A DNA stretch of 64,000 bases from Haloferax sp. Q22 (GCF_001482285.1 NZ_LOEP01000056.1:114106-178105), one strand, 5' to 3'. Positions 33,055-41,749 are shown, counted from the stretch's first letter. The notes: generated by a model not told the origin, from the sequence alone. Numbers and translations: made by a program.

Positions 33055-33683
33055 AGAACGTCGACGACCTCATCGCCAGCGCGGCGGAGCTCGCGGACCG
33101 TGGCCTCTCGAAAGGCGAGATTGCCGACGAATTGAACGTCTCCCGCGAGACCGCAAGCTGGCTGGTCGAACGGAGCGGCGCGGCGACCGAACCCGAACCA
33201 CAGGTAGAGCCCGACGGCCCCGACGACATCCACGTCGATTGGAACGCCATCGGCAGCGGCGGCAAGCGCCTCACCTACGTCGGGCGCGCGCTCGCCGACC
33301 TGCTCATGGAGACGAACGGCGAGGCCGACGTGACCGTCGGTATCGAGAAGGCTGGAGTCCCCCTCGCGACCTCCGTCTCGCGCGAACTCGAAACCACCCT
33401 CGCGGCCTACTCGCCCGCGAAACACCAGTGGGACGAAGGTGACATCGAAGACCTCGGCGGCGGCTTCTCCCGAAACTTCGCGCCCGTCGAAGGGCGCAAG
33501 TGCTTCATCGTCGACGACACGGTGACGAGTGGTACGACCCTCCGTGAGACCATCGACGCCATCCGCTCCGAGGGCGGCGAACCGCTCGCGTGCGTGGTCA
33601 TCGTCGACAAGCAGGGCGTCGAAGAAATCGACGGCGTCCCCGTCCACTCGCTTATCAACGTCGTCCGCGTCGGCGAGCAGTAA
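33051..33683 (+). CDS. gfcR: Sugar-responsive transcriptional regulator GfcR
   Basis: 210 aa. The N-terminal helix-turn-helix (DRGLSKGEIADELNVSRETASWLVERS) is fused to a phosphoribosyltransferase-like domain with the PRPP loop CFIVDDTVTSGTTLRE. This architecture and its coupling to gdh identify GfcR, the activator of glucose-degradation genes in Haloferax, which is thought to sense a pathway intermediate through its PRT domain. Overlaps gdh by four bases, so the regulator is made with its target enzyme. Confidence 0.92.
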   Translation: MKNVDDLIASAAELADRGLSKGEIADELNVSRETASWLVERSGAATEPEPQVEPDGPDDIHVDWNAIGSGGKRLTYVGRALADLLMETNGEADVTVGIEKAGVPLATSVSRELETTLAAYSPAKHQWDEGDIEDLGGGFSRNFAPVEGRKCFIVDDTVTSGTTLRETIDAIRSEGGEPLACVVIVDKQGVEEIDGVPVHSLINVVRVGEQ

Positions 33684-33779
33684 CACCCCACACGGGCCGC
33701 CGCACAGTCGGCGTCAGCCCTGCGGACCGAACTCACCGGCGACGCAACTCCTTTGTCCGCCCGGCGGTTACTTGGGCGC

Positions 33780-34124
33780 ATGACGTTCCAACCGGAGAGC
33801 CTCGACCCCGAGGAAGTACAGTCCCGCGTCGACGAGGCGGTCGGGAACAACCGCGTCGTCCTGTTCATGAAGGGTAACCGCCTGATGCCGCAGTGCGGCT
33901 ACTCCGCGAAGGCGGTCGACCTCATCTCCCAGTACGTCGACGAGTTCGAGACCGTCGACGTGCTTCCCGCGCTCCCGCACTACCGCGAGGCGCTCAAGGA
34001 GAAAAGCGACTGGGAGACCATCCCCCAGACGTTCGTCGACGGCGAGTTCGTCGGCGGCAGCGATATCCTCGAAGAACTCGACGAGCGCGGCGAACTCGAA
34101 GCGACGCTGACCGGCGCGAACTGA
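33780..34124 (+). CDS. Monothiol glutaredoxin family protein
   Basis: 114-aa glutaredoxin-fold protein. The active site is KGNRLMPQCGYS, with one cysteine (C39) in CGYS, close to the CGFS of monothiol Fe-S-handling glutaredoxins. IPQTFVDGEFVGGSDILEEL is the ligand-binding half. Haloarchaea use gamma-glutamylcysteine rather than glutathione, so the physiological thiol may differ. ATG at 33780 starts the gene; a longer open frame upstream lacks support. Confidence 0.9.
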   Translation: MTFQPESLDPEEVQSRVDEAVGNNRVVLFMKGNRLMPQCGYSAKAVDLISQYVDEFETVDVLPALPHYREALKEKSDWETIPQTFVDGEFVGGSDILEELDERGELEATLTGAN

Positions 34125-34200
34125 CCGCCGGAAGCGACCCCGGCAAACCGCCGGACTGCGGCCCGACGCCGACTTCTTATCTCTCGCCTACCGAGAAGGG

Positions 34201-34217
34201 GAGGCCATATAAGCCTC
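34201..34217 (+). promoter_or_regulatory. TATA box enclosed by an inverted repeat
   Basis: CATATAA is flanked by GAGGC (34201-34205) and GCCTC (34213-34217). The TATA box is about 85 nt before the ATG at 34293, implying a leader of around 55 nt. The flanking arms could be an operator at the promoter. Confidence 0.5.
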
Positions 34218-34292
34218 GAACTCGTACATGCACACAGGTATCGCCATCCGGGTGCGCCCGCACCGTGGCTCTCGTCGATACCGAAGCCAACA

Positions 34293-34859
34293 ATGTCAGG
34301 CCGCGTATATCGACTCCATTCGACGTTGGAACTGCCACTCGAAGACGTGATGGACTACTTCGAAAACGACCCAGAACTTCCGCCTGAGGTCGAGAACGTA
34401 GACATCACCCGCCGAAACAACACCCTCATCATCAAAGCCGTCTCCGCCGACGACAACCTCAGCAAGTACACGCCGACGGCCCAGTTGAAAGCGAGCGTGA
34501 CGGAAAACCGCGTCTACGAGGAAGAGCCACCCCGAGCGGGTGCGCCCAACTGGGGAGATGAAGAAGAAGAGGAGATTCCCTCCGAACTCGTCGAGTTCGC
34601 CTGCTTCAAAGGCGACCTCGAAACCGTGCTCCAGAACACGGCGCTCCAGTACCCGATGTTCCTCGTCCTCCGCGAGATTGCGATGCTCTCGGAGAAGGGG
34701 ACGCTGACCGCCATCACCGAGGAAAGCGACGAACTGCAGGCGACGCGCATCGTCGAAGGCGAGGTGCGCGCCGCCTCCGTCGAAGTCGTCGAGAACCCCC
34801 AGCAGAACGGTTCCTCGGACAGCGGAATCAACTGGCGCGACAACAAGTTCATCTCCTAA
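34293..34859 (+). CDS. Conserved haloarchaeal protein of unknown function (DUF7110-like)
   Basis: 188 aa, starting MSGRVYRLHSTLELPLEDV. I recall this as a widely conserved haloarchaeal family without a known function. The centre (ELVEFACFKGDLETVLQNTALQYPMFLVLREIAM) is the most structured part. The C-terminal 25 residues look disordered. There are no membrane segments and no enzyme motif. Expressed from its own TATA box with a leader. Confidence 0.7.
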   Translation: MSGRVYRLHSTLELPLEDVMDYFENDPELPPEVENVDITRRNNTLIIKAVSADDNLSKYTPTAQLKASVTENRVYEEEPPRAGAPNWGDEEEEEIPSELVEFACFKGDLETVLQNTALQYPMFLVLREIAMLSEKGTLTAITEESDELQATRIVEGEVRAASVEVVENPQQNGSSDSGINWRDNKFIS

Positions 34860-34982
34860 ACGCGTCGTATCTCCTCATCCAGCCACCGCCGAGCCACGTG
34901 AGTCAGCGGCCCAAATCGTGTTCGGCGGTATCACGCATCACACTAATCCTCGGGCAAAAAGCATTTACACCGCCTAATTAGA

Positions 34983-34992
34983 TGTAATTACA
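34983..34992. promoter_or_regulatory. Palindromic site before the CysD-like gene
   Basis: TGTAATTACA is a perfect 10-bp palindrome four bases before the ATG at 34997, with GA on the left and CATC on the right extending the symmetry approximately. Placed over the start site it would act as a repressor operator. AT-rich sequence (CTAATTAG) immediately upstream may serve as TATA box. Confidence 0.5.
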
Positions 34993-34996
34993 CATC

Positions 34997-35974
34997 ATGT
35001 CGGAAGCCGAATCCTTCCCGGACTATCTCGACGTCGACTACACCGACGGCGAGGGCGAGACGCCGGGGGACTACCCGAGTATCGAGGACAAAATCGAGAA
35101 GGCCATCGAGGTCACGAAGCAGGGCCTCGAACAGTACGAGAACCCCGCCGTGATGTGGACCGGTGGCAAGGACTCGACGCTCACGCTCTACTTCATCAAG
35201 GAGGTCGCAGAGCGCTACGATCTCGAAGTGCCGCCGGCGGTCTTCATCGACCACTACCAGCACTTCGACGAAATCATGGACTTCGTCGAGCACTGGGCCG
35301 ACGAGTGGGACCTCGACGTCATCTGGGCGCGCAACGAGGACGTCGGCGCGTACGTCGACGAAAACGGCCTCGAACCTGGCGACGACATCCCGGTTTCCGA
35401 ACTCTCGGAGCACAACCAGCACCACATCCGTAACATCCTCGAATACGAGGAGGACACGTTCCCGTTCCTGCTCGACACCTACGTCGGCAACCACCTGCTG
35501 AAGACCGTCGCGCTCAACGACACCCTCGAAGAGTACGACATCGACGGCGTCATCTCCGGCGTCCGCTGGGACGAGCAGGAAGCCCGCGCCGACGAGACGT
35601 TCTTCAGCCCCCGCCACGACCCCGACATCTACCCGCCGCACGACCGCATTCAACCCATCCTCCAGTTCGAAGAGAGCGCCGTCTGGGACGCCTTCTGGTA
35701 CTTCGCGGTCCCGGACACCGTCGAGAACTACCCCGAGGACGGTTACGTCCCCACCAGCGACACCGACCTCCCCGAGGGTGTCACGCAGGAGGACGTGCCC
35801 GTCTCGCCGAAGTACTTCGCCGGCTTCCGGAGTCTCGGCAGCGAGGTCTCGACCGACAAGTCCGCCGAGGAACCGGCGTGGCTGCAGGACATGGAGAACA
35901 CGACCGAGCGCGCGGGCCGCGCCCAGGACAAAGAGGACCTGATGGAGCGCCTGCGCGACCTCGGCTACATGTGA
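34997..35974 (+). CDS. CysD-like PP-loop protein (often labelled PAPS reductase family), copy 1
   Basis: 325-aa adenine-nucleotide alpha-hydrolase-fold protein. The PP-loop is MWTGGKDSTLTLYF near residues 53-66. It is usually named phosphoadenosine phosphosulfate reductase family, but it contains no cysteine at all, so the catalytic Cys of PAPS reductases is missing. GVRWDEQEARADETFFSPR, and the ending TERAGRAQDKEDLMERLRDL then GYM, resemble CysD, the ATP sulfurylase subunit. No CysN GTPase gene is adjacent. The reaction is therefore an open question. Confidence 0.8.
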   Translation: MSEAESFPDYLDVDYTDGEGETPGDYPSIEDKIEKAIEVTKQGLEQYENPAVMWTGGKDSTLTLYFIKEVAERYDLEVPPAVFIDHYQHFDEIMDFVEHWADEWDLDVIWARNEDVGAYVDENGLEPGDDIPVSELSEHNQHHIRNILEYEEDTFPFLLDTYVGNHLLKTVALNDTLEEYDIDGVISGVRWDEQEARADETFFSPRHDPDIYPPHDRIQPILQFEESAVWDAFWYFAVPDTVENYPEDGYVPTSDTDLPEGVTQEDVPVSPKYFAGFRSLGSEVSTDKSAEEPAWLQDMENTTERAGRAQDKEDLMERLRDLGYM

Positions 35975-36097
35975 CGTCGGCCGAAATCTAACGCGAACAT
36001 CGCGCCGCGACCACTTTTTCGCGGACTCGCTCCCGACAGCGACAGCGACTGTCTCACAGCGGAAACAGCGATATCCTCCGCGAGCGACACCTTCCCT

Positions 36098-37051
36098 ATG
36101 AGCCTCGTGTTCCCCGACTACCTCGACCTCGACTACGACGACGGCCGAGACCGGACCGCCGCCGACTACCCGACGCTCGAAGACAAACTCAAAAAAGCGG
36201 CCGCGGTGACCGCGACCGCCCTCGAACAGTACGAGCGCCCGGCCGTGATGTGGACCGGCGGCAAGGACTCAACGCTCGTGCTCTACGTCGTCCGCGAGGT
36301 CGCTGCCGACATGGGCGTCCCCGTGCCGCCCGTCGTCTTCATCGACCACTTCGAGCACTTCGACGAGACCGAGGCGTTCGTCCGCGAGTGGGCCGACCGC
36401 TGGGACCTCGACCTCGTCGTCGCCCGCAACGAGGACTTCGCACGACTCGGCGCGTCGCCGGGCGACGAGATTCCCCTCTCGGCCCTCGGCGACGACACCC
36501 GCCGCGAACTCGACCGCCTCGGCTACGAGGGCGAGACCGTCGTCCTCGACGCCGACACCTTCGAGGGCAACCACCTCTTGAAGACCGTCGCGCTCAACGA
36601 CACCCTCGAAGCGCGCGGTTTCGACGGTGTCTTCTCGGGCGTCCGCTGGGACGAACAGGAGTCCCGCGCCGACGAGACGTTCTTCAGCCCCCGCCACGAC
36701 TCCGAGAAGTACCCGCCGCACGACCGCATCCACTCCATCCTCCAGTTCGAGGAGGCCGACGTGTGGGCGGCGTTCTGGAACTACATCGTCCCCGACTCAG
36801 TCGAGGGCTACCCCGCGGGCCGCGTTCCCGCGTCCATCGACGACCTCCCCGACGGCGTCGAACCCGCCGACCTGCCCGTCTCGCCGAAGTACTTCGAGGG
36901 CTACCGCTCCCTCGGCACCGAATCCGGCTCCGCGAAGTCCGACGACCGACCCGCGTGGGTGCAGGACCTCGGCGCGAGCGCGGAACGCGAGGGGCGCGCG
37001 CAGGACAAAGAGGACCTGATGGGTCGGCTTCGGGATTTGGGGTACATGTAA
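36098..37051 (+). CDS. CysD-like PP-loop protein, copy 2
   Basis: 317-aa paralogue of the preceding gene, sharing the same N-terminus (FPDYLDLDYDDG), PP-loop MWTGGKDSTLVLYV, ALNDTLEARGFDGVFSGVRW and the CysD-like C-terminus (EREGRAQDKEDLMGRLRDL then GYM). It also has no cysteine. The two genes are separated by 123 bp and appear to be an old tandem duplication. The main difference is the loop around residues 115-155. Both may act together or on different substrates. Confidence 0.8.
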   Translation: MSLVFPDYLDLDYDDGRDRTAADYPTLEDKLKKAAAVTATALEQYERPAVMWTGGKDSTLVLYVVREVAADMGVPVPPVVFIDHFEHFDETEAFVREWADRWDLDLVVARNEDFARLGASPGDEIPLSALGDDTRRELDRLGYEGETVVLDADTFEGNHLLKTVALNDTLEARGFDGVFSGVRWDEQESRADETFFSPRHDSEKYPPHDRIHSILQFEEADVWAAFWNYIVPDSVEGYPAGRVPASIDDLPDGVEPADLPVSPKYFEGYRSLGTESGSAKSDDRPAWVQDLGASAEREGRAQDKEDLMGRLRDLGYM

Positions 37052-37128
37052 GGTCACGGGAGTCGCTCGAAACGAGTCCGCGGCGCGAACACCGTAGCGC
37101 CTATCTCCCCCAACACGCTATCGCCTCC

Positions 37129-37839
37129 ATGACAGCCGAGTGGGTCAGCCTCTTCTCCGGCGGAAAGGACTCTTCGTGGGCGCTCTACCGCGCGCTCGAG
37201 GAGGGTCTGAACGTCACCCGCCTCCTGACCGTCCACCCGAGCGACGACTCGTACATGTACCACGTGCCGGCGACCGACCTCGCCGCGCTCGCCGCCGAAA
37301 GCACCGGCATCGAACTCGTCGAGGTCCACCCCGGCGACCTCGAAGCGACCGACGCCGACGACTCGGGCGCGCAGGGCGACGCCGAGCTCGAACCCCTCGA
37401 AGCGGCGTTGTCTGACCTCCAATCCGAGATGGACCTCGCGGGCGTCACGGCCGGAGCCATCGAAAGCGAGTTCCAGACGAACCGGATTCAGGCGATGTGC
37501 GACCGCCTCGACATCGACCTGTTCGCCCCGCTGTGGCAGGAGAATCCCCGCGAACTCGGCGACGCCATGCTCGAGGCGGGCTTCGAAATCACCATCATCC
37601 AAGTCGCGGCCCACGGCCTCGACGAGTCGTGGCTCGGCCGGACGCTCGACGCCGACGCGCTCGACGAACTCGAAGCGCTCAACGAGCAGTACGGCGTCCA
37701 CATCCTCGGCGAGGGCGGCGAGTTCGAGACGCTCGTCACCGACGGCCCGCACATGGACCGCCCCATCGAACTGGAGTACGAGACGGAGTGGGAGGGGACC
37801 CACGGCAGGCTCCGCATCACCGACGCGTACCTCGGCTAA
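37129..37839 (+). CDS. dph6: Diphthine--ammonia ligase
   Basis: 236-aa PP-loop amidase of the Dph6 (MJ0570-related) family, which carries out the last step of diphthamide formation on elongation factor 2. The N-terminal loop is VSLFSGGKDSSWALY, and the family motif GEGGEFETLVTDGP is near the C-terminus. It is the third consecutive gene with an SGGKDS-type loop in this stretch, following the two CysD-like genes. Confidence 0.9.
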   Translation: MTAEWVSLFSGGKDSSWALYRALEEGLNVTRLLTVHPSDDSYMYHVPATDLAALAAESTGIELVEVHPGDLEATDADDSGAQGDAELEPLEAALSDLQSEMDLAGVTAGAIESEFQTNRIQAMCDRLDIDLFAPLWQENPRELGDAMLEAGFEITIIQVAAHGLDESWLGRTLDADALDELEALNEQYGVHILGEGGEFETLVTDGPHMDRPIELEYETEWEGTHGRLRITDAYLG

Positions 37840-37872
37840 GAAAAAGCGCCCGCGGTTGCGGTTCGGGCCGCG
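37840..37872 (-). terminator. Convergent gene end with A/T-run
   Basis: AAGAAAAAGC directly after the dph6 stop gives a T-run on the minus strand, placed after the nucleotidyltransferase gene. GCCCGC/GCGGTTCGGGC nearby could form a weak hairpin. Confidence 0.35.
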
Positions 37873-38841
37873 TTACTGGCCGTTCGTCAGCCGCGAGTGC
37901 GCCCCGATGAGGGCGTTCGAGAGGTCGAGGCTCTCGATGTGAGTCTCCTCGTCGACGATAGAGTTCTTCAGCTCCGCGTTTCGGATGACTGCGCCGGGGA
38001 AGACCACGGACTCTTCGAGCACGGAGTCTTCGACCACCGCGTTGGCCATCACGTGGACGTTGGTGCCGACCTCGGTGTTCGTGAGCGTCGCCGACTCGTG
38101 GACGAAGTTCTCGCCGCCGAGGTACCACGCCACGGCGTCGAGGTAGCTCTGGGGCGTGCCGATGTCGAACCACGCGCCGTCGAACGTGTAGGCGAACACG
38201 TCGCCGTTCTGCTGGAGCCACTGCATGAACCAGCCGGGCTCGTCGGGGTTGTTGTCACCGGAGAGATACTCGTCGAACTTGGGCAGGTCATCCGCAGGGA
38301 AGGCGTAGCAGGCGATGGAGACGAGCGTGCTCTTGGGGTCTTCGGGCTTCTCCTGGAAGTTGATGACGCGGTCGCCGTCGAGTTCGACGAGGCCGTAGGA
38401 CTTCGCGCGCTCCTTGTCGCCCACGTCGTAGGCGGCCAGACACGGCGCATTCTTCTCGTAGAAGAAGTCCACGAAGTCGCCCACGTCGAAGCTGATGAGG
38501 TTGTCTCCCGCGATGACGACGAGGTCCTCGTCGACCTCCTCGCGGTCGATGAGCTGGGCGAGCGCGCCCACGACGCCGAACTTCTCGTCTTCTTCGCTGG
38601 TGTCTTCGACCGACAGCGTCGGCTTTTCGAACGGCGATTCGTCGATATACTCCTCGAATGCGCCGGCGAAGCGCTCGTTCGTGCTCACGAACACCTCCGA
38701 GACCCGGTCGTCGGCTTCCAGGTCTTCGAAGATGGTGTCGATGACCGTCTGGTCACCGACGGGTAAGAACATCTTGGGTCGGTGTTTGGTAATCGGCCAC
38801 AGACGCGTCGCGTACCCTCCGGCAAGGACGACTGCCTTCAT
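37873..38841 (-). CDS. Sugar nucleotidyltransferase (NTP transferase plus beta-helix)
   Basis: 322 aa. The N-terminal domain has AGGYATRLWPITKHRPKMFL, the nucleotide-binding and catalytic signature of sugar-phosphate nucleotidyltransferases, and VIAGDN for metal binding. The C-terminal 90 residues are hexapeptide-like (ATLTNTEVGTNVHVMANAVVEDSVL), a left-handed helix. It activates a hexose phosphate for glycosylation; the sugar and NTP are not determined. ATG at 38841. Confidence 0.88.
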   Translation of the reverse strand: MKAVVLAGGYATRLWPITKHRPKMFLPVGDQTVIDTIFEDLEADDRVSEVFVSTNERFAGAFEEYIDESPFEKPTLSVEDTSEEDEKFGVVGALAQLIDREEVDEDLVVIAGDNLISFDVGDFVDFFYEKNAPCLAAYDVGDKERAKSYGLVELDGDRVINFQEKPEDPKSTLVSIACYAFPADDLPKFDEYLSGDNNPDEPGWFMQWLQQNGDVFAYTFDGAWFDIGTPQSYLDAVAWYLGGENFVHESATLTNTEVGTNVHVMANAVVEDSVLEESVVFPGAVIRNAELKNSIVDEETHIESLDLSNALIGAHSRLTNGQ

Positions 38842-38956
38842 ATCCCCCAAATCCCGCCACGTAGACAAGGCCTTTTTGCATCCTCTCTATCTTGCTGACA
38901 CTTTTTTCGACCGAGGCGGCGCAAGGGATTTTCCCTTCGACTCCCAATCGAGCGAT

Positions 38957-39256
38957 ATGACAGCCCGGGAGTCCGACACGACGGCCCGCCAGCGCATCGC
39001 CGACGCCCTCCGCGACGACCCCGCGACGGCCTCCGAGCTTTCGGCGAGTGTCGGCGTCTCGGTGTCGTCGGTGTACGGCCATCTCCAACACGTCGCCCAA
39101 ACAGTCCACGGAGAGGACGGCGAGCAGTTCCTCGTCGCGCCGCCGGAGTGCAAACACTGCGGATTCAGCGCCTTCGACGACCCCGTGAACTACCCCTCGC
39201 GGTGTCCGGAGTGTCGAAGCGAGGGCATCGAAGAGGCCGTGTTCAAAATAGAGTAG
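38957..39256 (+). CDS. HTH regulator with C-terminal zinc ribbon
   Basis: 99 aa. An N-terminal winged helix (ATASELSASVGVSVSSVYGHLQHVAQT) is followed by a zinc ribbon with ECKHCGFSAF and RCPECRSEG. This is the archaeal COG3357-type predicted regulator. The zinc ribbon may bind DNA or nucleic acid, or act structurally. ATG at 38957. No target is evident. Confidence 0.88.
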   Translation: MTARESDTTARQRIADALRDDPATASELSASVGVSVSSVYGHLQHVAQTVHGEDGEQFLVAPPECKHCGFSAFDDPVNYPSRCPECRSEGIEEAVFKIE

Positions 39257-39307
39257 CGCAGCGCGACCGCGTCACGGTGCGGCCGAGACGCCGGTTCCGT
39301 TCGCGGC

Positions 39308-39982
39308 TTACAGTTCGTCCAAGAGCGTCCGCGCCGCCGCCGACGAGGAACCGGGGCCGCGCGCGGTGATGAGGTCGCCATCGACCGTGACGCTGGTGTC
39401 ACTGTCGAGTTCGGCGTCCCAGACGCCGCCGGCGGCCTTCACCTCGTCTTCGACCCAGTACGGGAGCTTTCGGCCGTCGGGCATCAGGTCGTCGTCGTCG
39501 ACGATGCCTTCCTCCCACTCGTTGGGGAAGCCGGTGACCTCGCGCCCCTCGACGAGGAACGAGCCGTCGGCCTCGCGGGTGAACCCGAGGATACCGACCG
39601 CGTGACAGACGACGAGCGCCTTCGAGCCGTCGCCGGCGACCGCCTGCAAGAGCGCCTGTCGGGCGTGTCGGTCCTGATTGATGTCCCACGCGGTGCCGTG
39701 GCCGCCGGGGAACACCACGGCGTCGTACTCGCGGGCGTCGACCTGCGCAATCGGCTCCGGGTTCTGCAGTCGCTCGTCGTTCTCGTGGACCTCGACGACG
39801 CGTTCGGCGAGTTCCTCGCCGACCGCCTCGGGGTCGATAGAGCGCTCGTCGACGACCGGCGGCGCGCCCGTCGGCGTCGCGACCGTCACGTCCACCCCGG
39901 CATCGGTCAGGGTAGTGAGCGGCTCGATGCATTCCTCTCCCCAGTAGCCGTCTTCGCTGACGATAAAAAGCGCCGATGTCAT
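39308..39982 (-). CDS. DJ-1/PfpI-family protein (type 1 glutamine-amidotransferase-like)
   Basis: 224 aa. The nucleophilic elbow KALVVCHAVGIL carries the conserved cysteine, and VVFPGGHGTAWD holds the supporting residues. Family members include chaperones, proteases and glyoxalases; the larger Hsp31-like size here (with EEGIVDDDDLMPDGRKLPYWVEDEV) fits the ThiJ/Hsp31 branch. Likely a stress or carbonyl-detoxification enzyme, but unproven. Confidence 0.88.
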   Translation of the reverse strand: MTSALFIVSEDGYWGEECIEPLTTLTDAGVDVTVATPTGAPPVVDERSIDPEAVGEELAERVVEVHENDERLQNPEPIAQVDAREYDAVVFPGGHGTAWDINQDRHARQALLQAVAGDGSKALVVCHAVGILGFTREADGSFLVEGREVTGFPNEWEEGIVDDDDLMPDGRKLPYWVEDEVKAAGGVWDAELDSDTSVTVDGDLITARGPGSSSAAARTLLDEL

Positions 39983-40083
39983 CGCTCCCGAGTACGGTCC
40001 GGCCACAAAAAGGCCCCGCGGAGGCGGAAATCCGCGAGGGAGGACGGCGCGACGGTGAGGCGTCGCGGCCGTGTCGGCGTCGG

Positions 40084-40650
40084 TCAGTCGTCGCCGTGTT
40101 CGTCGACGATAACGACTTCGCCGTCTTCGACGGTGACGTTAATGAGCGTCTTGACGTGGTGGTCCGAGTCGTCGAGTTCGTTCGGCCCGGCCTTCTTGAT
40201 GATGGCGACGGTGTCGACGACGTCCGCGCCGATGTGGTCGAGCGCGTCGAGGACGGCCTTCATCGTGCCGCCGGTCGAGAGCACGTCGTCGAGGACGAGC
40301 ACGCGGTCGCCCTCGTTCACGTCGTTGATGAACATGTCGCCCTCGGAGTAGCCCGTCTGCTGGTGGAGCGAGACCTCGCCGTCGAGGCCGTACTCGCGCT
40401 TGCGGATGACGACGAGCGGGATGTCCGTCATGAGCGAGACGGCCGTCGAGATGTGGATGCCCATCGCCGCGGGCGTGACGATTTTGTCGACGTCTTCGAG
40501 GTTCGCCTTGCGGATGATCTTGATGACAATCTCGCGCAGGAGCCCCGGCTTTAGCATCGGAACCCCGTCGCTGATGGGGTGGACGAAGTACTCGTAATCT
40601 CCTTTTTCGATGATCGGCGCGTCGAGGAGAGACTGCCGCAACTGGTCCAT
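40084..40650 (-). CDS. hpt: Purine phosphoribosyltransferase (hypoxanthine/HGPRTase-like)
   Basis: 188-aa type I phosphoribosyltransferase. [21 protein letters not shown] is the PRPP-binding loop, and [17 protein letters not shown] precedes it. Archaeal members salvage hypoxanthine or adenine; specificity cannot be assigned from sequence. ATG at 40650 follows a TATA box at 40671-40680, fitting a leaderless transcript. Confidence 0.9.
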   Translation of the reverse strand: MDQLRQSLLDAPIIEKGDYEYFVHPISDGVPMLKPGLLREIVIKIIRKANLEDVDKIVTPAAMGIHISTAVSLMTDIPLVVIRKREYGLDGEVSLHQQTGYSEGDMFINDVNEGDRVLVLDDVLSTGGTMKAVLDALDHIGADVVDTVAIIKKAGPNELDDSDHHVKTLINVTVEDGEVVIVDEHGDD

Positions 40651-40670
40651 GGCGCTCGTTTCCCCGGTTA

Positions 40671-40680
40671 GGCATAAAAT
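40671..40680 (-). promoter_or_regulatory. TATA box of hpt
   Basis: Minus-strand ATTTTATGCC, centred 25 nt from the hpt ATG. The spacing fits a leaderless mRNA. Confidence 0.6.
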
Positions 40681-40810
40681 GTGGCGGTTCGATGGCTCTC
40701 GGACACGCCGACCCACGTCTCGCGGTATCGACTACCGTGGGCCGACCGACGCCGAGCGCGACCGCTCACCGACAGCGGTCTCCGCACGGAGCGCGACGCT
40801 CCGAGGGCGG

Positions 40811-41233
40811 TTACATCCCGCCGAGAAGCTGTGACGCGGTTTTCACCAGCGGCTCAACCGTCTCGTCCGGTTCGACGAAAAGCAACATGCCGCGACCGCC
40901 GCAGTAGACCTGCAACACGCCGTAGCCGTCGCGTTCCTCGAACCGGTACTCGACGCTGTTCTGTACCGGACTAAGCCCGGAAAACAGCCCGCGCTCCATG
41001 AACTCGCGCCGAGTCTCCTCAGCGAGCGAGCTCAGGTGCGTCACGAGTTCGTCGCGACTCCCGAAGTCCTCGCGGACCGACTCCCCGACGTGAAACAGGT
41101 CGAAGGCCGTCGCACCGTAGACGGCGACCAGAGAGACTGCCCCCTTCGCAGTCCCCCAAAGCGCGTCCATCGCGACCTCGCTGTCGGGTCCCGGTCCGTT
41201 GACGGATGCCATCCGTGACGGGTCGATTATCAT
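40811..41233 (-). CDS. Conserved haloarchaeal protein of unknown function
   Basis: 140 aa. I do not recognise a named family with certainty; the layout (AETRREFMERGLFSGL, then YRFEERDGYGVLQVYCGGRGMLLFVEPDETVEPL) is like small haloarchaeal proteins around the gas-vesicle or sensor type. No signal peptide; residues 30-45 are mildly hydrophobic. ATG at 41233 is used; a second ATG at 41212 would give 133 aa. AT-rich TATA-like sequence (AATTTATAAC) lies about 90 nt upstream. Confidence 0.65.
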   Translation of the reverse strand: MIIDPSRMASVNGPGPDSEVAMDALWGTAKGAVSLVAVYGATAFDLFHVGESVREDFGSRDELVTHLSSLAEETRREFMERGLFSGLSPVQNSVEYRFEERDGYGVLQVYCGGRGMLLFVEPDETVEPLVKTASQLLGGM

Positions 41234-41749
41234 TCGTTTCCCCCCTTGCCCTGACGCTGCGCGTCTCCCTGCCCGGAGCGCGCGCCTGGACGGATCATAA
41301 ATGTCCGATTGTGAGTCAGTGTTATAAATTTGAGGGTCACACTGGAGGTAATAATTATCCCCCGCCAAATCCGGCCAGAAATCGCCTGAAACCGGCGTCT
41401 ACTACGAGACCGGACTCTCTGATTTGACCCCGGTCTCGAGGGCGGCGTTTCGCCCCCATGTGGCTGGTGGGAACCGTTAAGAAATGGGCCCGTGAGCGCG
41501 TTATCGCACAACTACATTGATTATTAGTGGACTACGCTACCCGTATTTTCAGCTATTTCATCCCAAAACCAACAGACCGCGTAGTAGTTCGGGGTCGGTT
41601 CCCCCTCTCCAGCGATCTAGGACGATTCGATAAATAGTATACTTCTATTTTGTCGATTGGCTACAAAACCCGATTAAAATATATGCTTTCGTCTCATAGG
41701 TAGCGTGAGTGACCGAACGCTGCGCCCAGCTTGAGTCACGACCATACCC
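41234..41749. other. AT-richer 516-bp divergent intergenic region
   Basis: No gene is supported on either strand. It holds the promoter of the leftward gene (GTTATAAATT at 41321-41330), an inverted repeat with 9-bp arms CGAGACCGG (41405-41413) and CCGGTCTCG (41430-41438), and the rightward TATA box AAAATATATG (41677-41686) about 65 nt before the TrkA-like gene. The DNA is clearly less GC-rich than average. Confidence 0.55.
41405..41438. repeat. Inverted repeat with 9-bp arms
   Basis: CGAGACCGG and CCGGTCTCG are exact inverted copies with a 16-bp spacer, in the region between the divergent genes. Role unknown; it could terminate antisense transcription or bind a regulator. Confidence 0.5.

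Noticed and set aside
34997..37051. Assignment as PAPS reductase for the two PP-loop proteins
   Set aside because: Neither protein contains a cysteine, so the thioredoxin-linked catalytic residue is missing, and the C-terminal motifs are CysD-like.
41230..41511. 93-codon minus-strand frame in the divergent gap
   Set aside because: It crosses the promoter and inverted repeat, is unusually basic for a haloarchaeon and has no support.
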